From Symsagittifera roscoffensis (lineage: Eukaryota > Xenacoelomorpha > Acoela > Convolutidae), in contig NC_087069.1 in NCBI RefSeq assembly GCF_963678635.1, forward strand, positions 15,906,660 to 15,970,659: 64,000 nucleotides of DNA, in the 5' to 3' direction. Shown here piece after piece: positions 19,301 through 25,406 of this stretch; position 1 is the stretch's first letter, and every line of letters starts with the position of its first letter. The notes below the pieces were generated by a model. That model ran no database searches. It worked only from the letters and a program-made list of their open reading frames with translations, and was not told where the DNA came from. The translations under genes and the position numbers were made by a program.

Positions 19301-21598
19301 TAAATCGGGTTCTCGAATTGAGGAAGGATGGGATGCTCTCTTTTTTATTGCTATTTTCCTTAATTGTGGTGTTAAGGTCATCATTAAGATTTCTGTCATC
19401 TTTGTGTTTTTATAGTCGTGTGTATTTAGTGAATATGCTTTTCGAACTAGTGTTTCGATTCTTACTGCTAATTGCTTGATGGTTTCGTTTGGTAATCTGC
19501 GAATTTCATTACATAAAACTCTTTGTTGTTGTTTGTTTCTTTCGGAGTCAAACATTTTTGAAAATTCCTGTGTAAACCTTTTCCAGTTTGATTTTATTTC
19601 TAGAGGTAGTACTGAAAACCGTTTTTGGGCTGCGCCATCTAAGGTTGTTTGTATCAACGCTGTGCGTCGATGTATCCAGTTTTGATGTAGTGGCGTATTA
19701 ATTGGTTCAGGTCCAATGTTTAAAATCAAGTTTGATGTTACTGCATTTAAATAATCTTCTACAGAGTATTCAGGGTCTGTTCCTGTGAAAACCATTAAAG
19801 GTTTGTTTGATGTTATTGATGATCCACCCATAAGGTATGGATTCATTGTCATTTGTAATGATTCTGCTGCATTTGGCATTTGAGAAAAATTTGAAAGTTG
19901 GTTTCTTGTTATTTCATGTTGTTGGAGATAGTATGGGAGTGGTATTTCATTTTGCATTTGTGTTGGTTGATACGAGGGTGCAATCATTGGATTTTGTTGT
20001 TGAATTGGTTGAAAAGATTGTGTATTAATTGGATTTTGTTGTTGAATTGGTTGTTGATGTTGTGCATCTATCGGTTGTGGAGAAAAATTCCTATGATTTG
20101 TACGTGTTTTCTGTATTCCTTGTCCACGATATTCTTGAGTATATGGTGCAAATATGTCTGGTTGTAAGAAATCATCATCTGAGGATAAATAATCCATCTG
20201 ATAAGATGTTTGTTTTTTATTTTTATTTTGTTGAAAAAATGGGTAATTTTCACTGTGATCTTGTGGAGGATTTGTTTGGAAATTTATTGAATTAGTTTGG
20301 GTCATTGGGTTATCCCAGTTTCGAGATCTTGTATACTGGTTAAAATTTCTTCGTGGTTGGTAATTTGTTTTTGATGGATGTGTATAATTATAATTATGGT
20401 CTGCAAAGTTGTTTCTAGTGAATGTTTTGCGTGTTTTTGATGGTATTGTCATGGGTCTGTATGTTTGGTAATCCATATGTGAATATTTTGGAGCAACCGA
20501 AGGTTTAACGGTTGATTGTAAGGTTACCTGTGTTTGTGAAGGATTTGTATTTCTTGGTGTTGTCAAATTTGGGCGTATTGGTGAAATACTTTGTTGTGTA
20601 GTTGTTGTGTGTACAATTTCTTCATTTATGAAGTGTGATGGTGTCTGGATATCTTGTTGAGTAAGATTCCTAGTTCCATTGAGGTTTTCGTTGTGTATGA
20701 CTGTAGAGTTTAAACTATTATTTTGTGTATCGGGCAGAAATGTATTATAGTTCAATGGTGTTGCATCAATGGTTAAAGGTAATACTCTTACATAATCTCT
20801 TATGTAAGATATTGTACTTATTGCTTGACTTGAGATTGATTGTGGGAAGCTTATAAATGCGGGATGAGACCATTCGGGGTCCCAAACATAATCTGATTGT
20901 TCTGTGATAGCGGTATCATCGTTTGAATTTTGGGGTCTAAAATTTTTTCTTGCTTGTGCAATTAAATCAATATTGTGTGTGAAATAATCTATTATGAACA
21001 ATGCCAAAATTTTTTGTAGATCGTGTTTTGTATGTTGTGAAACTTCGTCTTTCGTGAAATTTTCTTTAATAATGTTTAAATAACTAGAGAGTAGTGTGAT
21101 TTCATGTCGTACTCTTAAATGTTTAGATGTTTCTGTCGGTGAGACATTTGTTATTGGGATTTCGTTTTCTAATATTGAAATATAACTATATATTATTGCG
21201 AAAACTTCATTAGTGAAAATGGAGTTTGCTCTTTGTGAGTTATGGTATTGGATGCTTTTTATATATTCTGAAAAAACTTTTGAAAATTCTAAATCAAGAT
21301 CGTCTGTTTGAATTGTATATTTCCTATGATTATGGTTTGGTGAGGTGAATTCTATGGAGTAGATTCCATACTGTTGTGTTATGTTGCATATATCTTTTAG
21401 GTAGTGGTCTATGATTTGTCTTTTGATTTTTACATCTGGGAACTCTGTTTTACATGGACTGATTCCGGGTTCAAATAAATTTAAGAGTAAATTTTTACAA
21501 AATATGTGTTGTCCTCTATCAGTAGTTGCATCTACTATAAAAGGAAAGATTTCATCATCATCTGGAGTTTCGTCACCTGGGGTGTGCGTTGAGCTCAT
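13385..21598 (-). CDS. gag-pol: Gag-Pol polyprotein (2737 aa) of the giant Ty3/gypsy element
   Basis: One uninterrupted frame. Domains by residue: ~1-240 a conserved N-terminal domain I do not recognise; ~250-590 Gln/Asn/Pro-rich linker; ~600-820 capsid of the retrotransposon-Gag type; ~843-857 CCHC knuckle (CNYCRRYGHSISEC); ~880-1060 Arg/Ser/Asn-rich tract; aspartic protease DSGAES with D~1224; reverse transcriptase with YLDD at ~1732-1735; RNase H starting at CDAS (D~1881); integrase with HHCC finger (~2240-2285) and D~2316, D~2376, E~2412 (35 residues between the last two); GPY/F module (RKGPYQI) near 2590. Domain order RT-RH-IN and GPY/F place it in Ty3/gypsy. There is no gag/pol frameshift, as in the nematode Cer1 element. 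It overlaps the 155-aa ORF by 26 nt. Odd: a capsid Trp kept in copy 2 (QKWFSVLP) is Arg here, so this copy may be weakened despite being open. Confidence 0.95.
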   Translation of the reverse strand: MSSTHTPGDETPDDDEIFPFIVDATTDRGQHIFCKNLLLNLFEPGISPCKTEFPDVKIKRQIIDHYLKDICNITQQYGIYSIEFTSPNHNHRKYTIQTDDLDLEFSKVFSEYIKSIQYHNSQRANSIFTNEVFAIIYSYISILENEIPITNVSPTETSKHLRVRHEITLLSSYLNIIKENFTKDEVSQHTKHDLQKILALFIIDYFTHNIDLIAQARKNFRPQNSNDDTAITEQSDYVWDPEWSHPAFISFPQSISSQAISTISYIRDYVRVLPLTIDATPLNYNTFLPDTQNNSLNSTVIHNENLNGTRNLTQQDIQTPSHFINEEIVHTTTTQQSISPIRPNLTTPRNTNPSQTQVTLQSTVKPSVAPKYSHMDYQTYRPMTIPSKTRKTFTRNNFADHNYNYTHPSKTNYQPRRNFNQYTRSRNWDNPMTQTNSINFQTNPPQDHSENYPFFQQNKNKKQTSYQMDYLSSDDDFLQPDIFAPYTQEYRGQGIQKTRTNHRNFSPQPIDAQHQQPIQQQNPINTQSFQPIQQQNPMIAPSYQPTQMQNEIPLPYYLQQHEITRNQLSNFSQMPNAAESLQMTMNPYLMGGSSITSNKPLMVFTGTDPEYSVEDYLNAVTSNLILNIGPEPINTPLHQNWIHRRTALIQTTLDGAAQKRFSVLPLEIKSNWKRFTQEFSKMFDSERNKQQQRVLCNEIRRLPNETIKQLAVRIETLVRKAYSLNTHDYKNTKMTEILMMTLTPQLRKIAIKKRASHPSSIREPDLDFRKLVDKLEQAEITMKLEETENLKLQYVNRIETTSTNIDNIQESDTDLVEKITEILNIYEKNPNFKGKPSFKKWCNYCRRYGHSISECRQKQQDSQNKPQKYKEPNKSFYQYMKKDQNLPNKNVYSNNSSGKPLPNNTSYTRNQSPYNSSYRGRSPERRNTQNSSQNHYNRPNSRNNYSRSNSNTTQFASRSNSQSRNRYYQNNQSRNSSYNRNRNYSNNRNRSYSNNRSQYYQNNRSRNNSYNRPNSSYQNRSRNNSQNRHSSYNNRYRNYSQSPHRNNNHYNNSNNRHRSSTPKHQRQINQVQSNPETTSDPPGIDNTVTDTLQLNQINCASSDSESDTENTLSINMIKVENDYESVIYEQPFSSHIYENQSDFLQNYYTTPINSTPTTQETNAINTTNQPNKNVKTKFLNTNHIYQNIQKEQPKEKIWTIPFLLESPRNKEFQPPDLEIDFLIDSGAESNIINIPTWIEIKTLHPKLTPLENSSKLATAQGSTLINYGKIQLFLLPTRTMEQSKILNKPFKQIFHITDIKYNIIGIPFISKYIPTINILNSKILIKDKYTKTKETSLTFFQRLNKQPPFFSKFYPIFNQQRKHLKPLSGNIYNFSIKQVHQYDKEQNKQKFYMSDFEFKPIHKFFKITICSIKYLKNSNSDIISLHVYNNTPYQVTLPLGLLGYCETNATISPIHEKAYRVNNILQLLDICQSTILNEELSINNIISNENRNTDYFTKTPYFKPTFNISNYTEDQQKFLKMFNFQHSQITQDEFEKLAKQLIKYSTVYATSKFDVGKISSSLHLPLKPDAVFKKQRASKVPIHLNDKVNRLLDILEQYIIISPVNKEEQPKGNTFINPVIILAKGESLKIVLDARYLNSLIDESKCNWPIEPIQVILTKINGKYFTTADMNSAYNQMPLDEQSRRLTQFVIGNQQYEFNRLFYGISIGPAAFSAFMSKIFRPLILKKNAITYLDDVFMQSQTKDEMFNVLEKYHQILQNENLKAAPNKSHFFLTRVKFLGHNIERKTITPLKSRIDAIQKLQPPTNKKKIQEFLGMLNFLSKYVYKMQLYLRPSYNILRQQNNFEWNTEHQARFEEIKKLLTEQISNTIPDPDQPFYAMCDASNFGIGDALLQSHNGTNKMNLISANSRLFTQAELRLSTLMRECTAIINTLTEYEFLILGSKHPTVLFTDHKPIIFLFTQKSNPNHRVYRFQLILMKFPNLHIVWTAGKNLALPDTLSRNTPPELLTRKTTVEIPKNIKFYLAENETSPRLECKYAVKTDIEQSQINSLQHFPLYLDCQNNYYEVDLLGTSTFKPIPYSQWIKNNTQQKRTKQHQTKKDHFPLIEKENLTDKVNLSGPQTNDSKYTINQFFDLHDPLDTIPLSKFEIENIFLPPTETITNSTLKQYQNPDPIIRQLKSWHKYKTKPIRADSTILGNKTLLRYFRKFNNTTIKETTDLLEYNLNETTVPCLPLNMILIAFNISHTQNIKGHSGSEKTYSNFIQNFYFPNAPIWIKVLCNDCIVCQLNKPYPNQKQIAQKQDFKGQSLYFNHRISFDTKGPISPSSEGNSYIMVIVDAFTHYVALNPVPHCNAYHAYTTLYGHWIAKFGLPEILVTDNGTEFINNEIITLCHLYNIKHKPRTSHAPWTNGLVEGMNRSLQEYLRCIINGNDTKYTEWSADVKLFPLAYNSQITTTLGMSPYEMVFNQKPRKPIMFTANSHKNAQGYCQPNKDSICYNLPLHTHDEDHFHHPQILKLASGTHTEWILNRDKKHNEIYQKITKKLLRRQNINEQINSRFTPAYELKIGTFVLIPNFNTQKGISKKLQPLRKGPYQIIARPTDVTYKITDSNKKEIVQHRNNLLPYYPKEYALRELTQLYSFTGLKIIQNEPHLKNTEQNDNPTENQNTKPTATKNNTKNLDHKESPKQRKNRKMTEQIIPQEQIDKSEHRKTTRLRNQPRKNYKIFIPQSKILKKVEFQK
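18334..18930 (-). CDS. Possible overprinted ORF inside gag (198 aa, +1 frame)
   Basis: An AUG-started frame in the +1 phase over the Arg/Ser/Asn-rich tract of Gag. The product is Ile/Glu/Thr-rich. Copy 2 has an equivalent frame at 54970-55572 (200 aa) starting at the homologous AUG. The composition partly explains the openness, because AATAGA codons read in +1 give ATA GAA; the conserved start and stop region are less easily explained. Treated as possible, not shown. Confidence 0.3.
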   Translation of the reverse strand: MYIATIVPENHFRTIQAIQEINPHITQVIEEDRQNEETHKIHRKITTIDQIVEITTPDLIQTQHSLLLDLIPNHEIDTIKTINHETHHIIEIETIPIIEIEVIQTIEVNIIKITDQEITHITDQTAVIKIDREIIHKIDIQVTIIVIEIIPNHHTGIIITIITLIIVTEVVHLNIKDKSIKYSLTQKQHQTLQVLITQ

Positions 21599-22040
21599 TT
21601 TTTCGTTCGATGACTGTTAATATGTAATTATTAATGTGTCGAATTGGTTGATTCCAATTGTATAAATGTACTGGTTTGTGTTTATACTGCTTTTTTATTC
21701 TTCTTTTTCCTCTTTGTGATGAATTTGAAGTTGTTTCTGAGTCAGAGAAATATAATTGATCGTGAATTGGGCAATTTTTATCTATTGATTCTTTTAGTTT
21801 GTAAAGTTCGTCTAAACTGTTGGTTTCTGATTCTGAAAATGCGTTTCGATTTTTTGAAAATCTTTTTCGTGTTATTTGTCTTTGTTTCGTTATTATTTTT
21901 CTCTTTAGTGTTTGTCGTTTTGTTCGAATGTATCCAACTGTTTGTGTATGAGGTGTGATTACAAGGTCGTATTTTTTGTTATCTATTTCACAATTGTGTA
22001 AAACGATTGTTTGTTTATTTCCTAGGTTTTTAAATGACAT
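21573..22040 (-). CDS. Basic accessory ORF upstream of gag (155 aa)
   Basis: AUG-started and overlapping gag-pol by 26 nt. The N-terminus (SFKNLGNKQTIVLHNC, KYDLVITPHTQ) is well conserved in copy 2 at 51879 onward, where a frame break follows. The middle and C-terminal parts are very basic (KRKIITKQRQITRKRF; RGKRRIKKQYKHK), which suggests nucleic-acid binding or nuclear import. An acidic Ser/Glu patch (SESETNSLDE) lies between. No known family recognised. Confidence 0.65.
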   Translation of the reverse strand: MSFKNLGNKQTIVLHNCEIDNKKYDLVITPHTQTVGYIRTKRQTLKRKIITKQRQITRKRFSKNRNAFSESETNSLDELYKLKESIDKNCPIHDQLYFSDSETTSNSSQRGKRRIKKQYKHKPVHLYNWNQPIRHINNYILTVIERKNELNAHPR

Positions 22041-22970
22041 AAGGTTTAGGATGACGGATGCAAAAGGATGTTAAGTGAATTCTAATTGCTTAAACTGTTA
22101 GTCCTTACGATTTTTTGGTTAGCTTAACCTGGGTCTATTTGTTCAGGTTTGGAGAGAAAAGTATATCTATTCCGGAGAATGATTTTTAATTTCTCGTGAC
22201 TAGTATAAGTTAAGGTGTTAACTTACTTAATCTTACTTAGGGGTAGTGATTGTGTTCAAAGGTTGGAGAATAGTAAATCGATCCACAAGGTTCAGGTATA
22301 ATTAGAACGCGAGTAGTTCGTTAGATACTATTTTAAACTTACGAAGTCTAAGATTTATCCTGGGTCTGGTAAGAGGGGGGGTCAAGTGAAGGATGAATAA
22401 CCGAAGTTCTTCACTGTTTATCCTAATTTGAATGATTAGTTTTGTTTAAAAACTTCTATTAGTCTTAGGTCTTTAGAAAGGGTTGGATAGTGAATCGACG
22501 TTTGAGGTCGTTAGACACTAATTAAGTGGGTGGGGGAGAACAAAGTTGTTCTGTTTGATCCAAGTATAAGCCTTGATGATCAAATTTGAAATTTAATTAA
22601 GTAGAAAATGATTTAAGATCCAAGGATAAGCCTTGATGATCTGATTTTAAAATTAAGTGAATTTAAGTTTTAATAAAATTTTAAATTTGTGTAAAGGAAA
22701 GATTTAGTGTTTTATGATATTAGTGAGTTTATGATTGCTGTTATGTTTTAGGTGATGAAGCTGGAACAACAGGATGATTTATGATTACTAACCATTTATT
22801 GTCATGCTACTAATTTTTATTTTTATTTTCCAATAAATATTTTTCAAACATGTTTTGTATATTACTGCAGAGTTTTAGGAAAACGATCTGAGATCTTTTT
22901 ATCATCCGTTATTATATATTATTAATTTTGTTTAGCGCCTGAAATGATTTTGAAGATTAACTTCAAGGTT
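22041..22970 (-). other. Structured leader between ORF1 and the 155-aa ORF
   Basis: About 930 nt without a coding frame but alignable to copy 2 (50959-51878). It includes two tandem hairpins at 22557-22642, a conserved region about a CTCCCCCACCCACCT tract (element sense) and several motifs ending in GGATCGATTTACTATTC. It is likely a 5' untranslated region holding packaging or translation signals. Confidence 0.5.
22557..22642 (-). promoter_or_regulatory. Two tandem leader hairpins
   Basis: In element sense each is GATCATCAAGG, a short loop CTTAT, and CCTTGGATC or a close variant; positions 22617-22642 and 22557-22581. Copy 2 has both, at 51285-51309 and 51342-51366, in the same order and with similar spacing. 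The stem has a 2-nt AT bulge in all. Tandem leader stems are typical of retroelement packaging signals, but that role is inferred. Confidence 0.5.
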
Positions 22971-23204
22971 TTATGTTTGCAAATGGAAATCTAAATTCAT
23001 TGCGAGTAGTATTCTAAATATAAAAGTTTGTTCTGGCTTTTGCCGAACTATCATATAACTATGTGGCAAGTTTCTACTTTGTCGTAAGTCGTCTCTGGTT
23101 CGAGGTCTTCTTCCAATTCCGGGTAGTTCTGTTATGGTTCGGAATATTGGCTCTGATCTATTGAGTCGTAGAGACATTTCGATTAAATTATTGTCGTATA
23201 ACAT
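22971..23204 (-). CDS. ORF1: small Arg-rich protein after the primer-binding site (77 aa)
   Basis: The first AUG downstream of the 5' LTR opens a 77-codon frame: MLYDNNLIE, then an Arg-rich core (GRRPRTRDDLRQSRNLP) and a hydrophobic tail (TFIFRILLAMNLDFH). Copy 2 has the same frame at 50716-50958 with many silent and conservative changes, which argues for a coding role. It could be a stand-alone regulator or RNA-binding peptide, or a leader exon that supplies an AUG to downstream frames by splicing. Confidence 0.65.
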   Translation of the reverse strand: MLYDNNLIEMSLRLNRSEPIFRTITELPGIGRRPRTRDDLRQSRNLPHSYMIVRQKPEQTFIFRILLAMNLDFHLQT

Positions 23205-23269
23205 TTTGGAAATGTTTTTGTCTAATTTCTAATCTATTTTGGTTAATTCTAAGCTATTAAGGTCTTGTT

Positions 23270-23289
23270 CGAGACTTATGGTCGCACCA
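23270..23289 (-). promoter_or_regulatory. Primer-binding site (putative)
   Basis: Two bases after the 5' LTR the element reads TGGTGCGACCATAAGTCTCG, identical in copy 2 (50626-50645). TGG at this place fits pairing with a tRNA 3' CCA. The implied tRNA end would be TGGTCGCA-CCA, which I cannot match to a specific tRNA with confidence. Confidence 0.6.
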
Positions 23290-23291
23290 GA

Positions 23292-23701
23292 TGAGTTAGG
23301 ACCGAAGTGTATAACTCATAGAGTAATTTCGGATAGGGTACACCGTCTGCTCGTCACGCTATCTTATTTTCGGCCGGATAGATTCGTGCAACTTCTTAGT
23401 CTAATACTGATCCTAATCTTACTCTTATACTGTCTAGTGTCAGGTTGTTTAACTAGTCTCTGCTAGGCTCAATAGATCTAGGGTATACTGGTTCATTGCG
23501 GCTGCTGAAGTACTCGGGAGAGTTCAACTAATTTCTAAGTTAAATTCAAATCTCTCTGGTGCTGAAATTACAAGTAACTTCAGCACTTACAAATAAGTGG
23601 GTTGTTAGTTAGATGGATCATGATTGGTTAATATTAAATACTTTACATTGGTAAAATATCTAATTTATCCAATCATAAAATGTAGTTTAGATCAGGTTCC
23701 A
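23292..23701 (-). repeat. 5' LTR of copy 1
   Basis: 410 bp, TG...CA in element orientation, three differences from the 3' LTR. Contains TATAAG in GACAGTATAAGAG and, about 20 nt on, TCAGTATT, which resembles an initiator. The hairpin at 23559-23586 matches the one in the other LTR. Confidence 0.95.
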
Positions 23702-23705
23702 CAAC
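23702..23705. repeat. Target-site duplication CAAC (right copy)
   Basis: Matches the left copy at 4806-4809. On the gene strand it is GTTG, following GTAC of the splice donor. Confidence 0.85.
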
Positions 23706-23709
23706 GTAC

Positions 23710-23906
23710 CGCTCCAGTAGGTGCTCCAATTGGACTATAAAGTGTTCCATCCTGTTGGCAAGCTTTTGTCCCATTGCATGCAGCACTCGGTAGTGACATA
23801 ATCGTTCCACAAGGCATGAACGAATAAACTCTATTGTCGGCTGAGGAAGAACTTGTTAAAACTGAAGTGTACCCCTTGAGGTCAATCTCTCCGCAATTTA
23901 CTCCTC
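23710..23906 (-). CDS. M6PR/MRH-domain protein, exon 1 of the visible part
   Basis: Open in one frame from an AG near 23907 to donor GTACGT at 23709. It translates as NCGEIDLKGY, a Ser-rich loop, DNRVYSFMPCGTIM, AACNGTKACQQDG and TLYSPIGAPTGA. The order C-x-x-IDL, Y-x-F-x-PCG, C-x3-KACQ-x-DG and IG is that of the N-terminal half of mannose-6-phosphate-receptor-like domains, whose Cys pairs and CQ motif are diagnostic. It ends on a full codon and joins exon 2 (3834-3896) in phase 0. The 5' boundary is approximate (weak acceptor TTTAAAAG). The gene's first exon was not found; a signal peptide is expected upstream. Confidence 0.7.
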
Positions 23907-25330
23907 CTTTTAAAGCAATAGATTACAAAATTTGTATTATAGACCTGTATTTTAGACCTTTGTAAAATTTGTGTGCGCTTGCCATAATGGTCGACTTTGC
24001 GCCCGATATTTTTGACCAAAAATGACAAAAACAGCTCTTAAAGTTTTCAGTAATTTTGAATCATGGTAAAGCACCCATTTCCATATTTGGCAAAATAACC
24101 ACTAAACTGATATATTGTGCTCTTCATCCAGCTAGTTTAAACATGGACAGGACTCCAACATGTGCCTCTGATTTGATGACATGAATTGGCTAAACATATG
24201 ACAAGACTCCACTATTTCAAATAGTGTTTAAATTAAATGCAAGATCACTTCTTGAATTATAACATATGCTTTACAAAAACTATAATTGAAAAGTCTAGAG
24301 AGAGCATCAAAAAATTCTCTGTTTGGTAGGTGATGTATGTATCAAGTTTTACACATTTATTAATTTTAGAAAAAAGGAAAATTGTGGAGATATGAAAAAA
24401 GATGCGACGGGTATAACTTATGTATAGGTTTCGAGAAAAATTAGAACAAACAGTTTTTTCGACATTTTTTTGGTTCCAATTATCAAATAATTTTTCATGC
24501 TCACTAAATCAGTCATATTGCTTAAAAATATGAGTCCTTGGATGCACACGCCAAACGAATAACATTTTTTGATTGTCACTCTTTTTCACACTGGAAATAC
24601 GAGAACTAAGCTTTTTTGCCAAATTTTTTAGCAGAAAAAATGAATCAAGATATAATCAGCTAATTTTTTTATACAAAGAGTATGTATGATAAGATTTATT
24701 CCAAGCTATTAATATATTTATGATATATACTTTGCCGCTAGCTGGAATGAAAAAAAAAATTAGTAGGGTTGTGAAAAATTGTGTTTTGTCCGAAAACAAA
24801 CATCGAAAACTTATCTAACAAAAAAGTTTAAATGGCAGTTACCACTCAGATAAACTGCGTTGAATGATTTGCCATTTATAATAATGATTTGACCTTCAAA
24901 CAGAGATTTGTACAAAAAAGCTTATGAAATCAAAAGTTCGGTGGTTGATTAGCCCAATTTTCTACGTATTAGATTTTTGATTAAAAAATGCAAAAACAGG
25001 GTTTTGCTCACACAAAAAGAATTTTTGGTGATTTTTGAAAGTTTCGTCTGAAAATCAGCCTGGTCTCGTAAAATGGTTTTGTGAGTTCTTACTTCAGTTT
25101 CGTCACTTTTTGTAATTAAAAAAATGCATTTCATACATTTTTTATACACGAAAATTGTATGATAAGCTATTTTTGTTATAAAAGTTTTTTTTTTCATGCC
25201 AAAGATGATCACATGTAACAAAAACTGCCACAATGATTTTAATTTTAAACTTATGTGATAAAATTTTTGAAAATTTAATCTTCGAAGGCAAAAATTTTTT
25301 ATCAAACAGTTTCTTCCTATGGTAATCATA
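23907..25330. other. Non-coding interval between the M6PR-like exon and the LINE
   Basis: AT-rich, no long frame on either strand, no recognisable RNA. Probably intron or intergenic. The LINE inserted at its right edge on the same strand as the gene. Confidence 0.45.
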
Positions 25331-25375
25331 TAATAATAATGATAATAATAATCATAATAATAATAATAATAATGG
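25331..25375. repeat. ATT-triplet microsatellite, LINE 3' tail
   Basis: AATAATAAT repeats (ATT in LINE sense) directly after the LINE's terminal TAAATCCC. It is the usual simple-repeat tail of this type of LINE. Confidence 0.85.
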
Positions 25376-25406
25376 GATTTAGAGACTAAAGTCTCAAGGG
25401 TATGTT

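Larger units (their letters stand above)
4810..23701 (-). mobile_element. Giant Ty3/gypsy-class LTR retroelement with accessory ORFs, copy 1
   Basis: An 18,892-bp element in minus orientation. It has 410-bp LTRs starting TG and ending CA that differ at three positions, a CAAC target duplication and a putative primer-binding site 2 nt from the 5' LTR. It carries a single gag-pol frame of 2737 codons with RT, RNase H, a DD35E integrase and a GPY/F module, which places it in the Ty3/gypsy class. It is two to three times longer than usual for the class, because of a long gag, several small ORFs, an AUG-less frame, an Env-like gene and a large 3' orphan ORF. Near-identical LTRs mean a recent insertion. 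Gag-pol is open end to end. The Env-like frame is interrupted at about 9994 and stopped at 9140. Confidence 0.95.
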
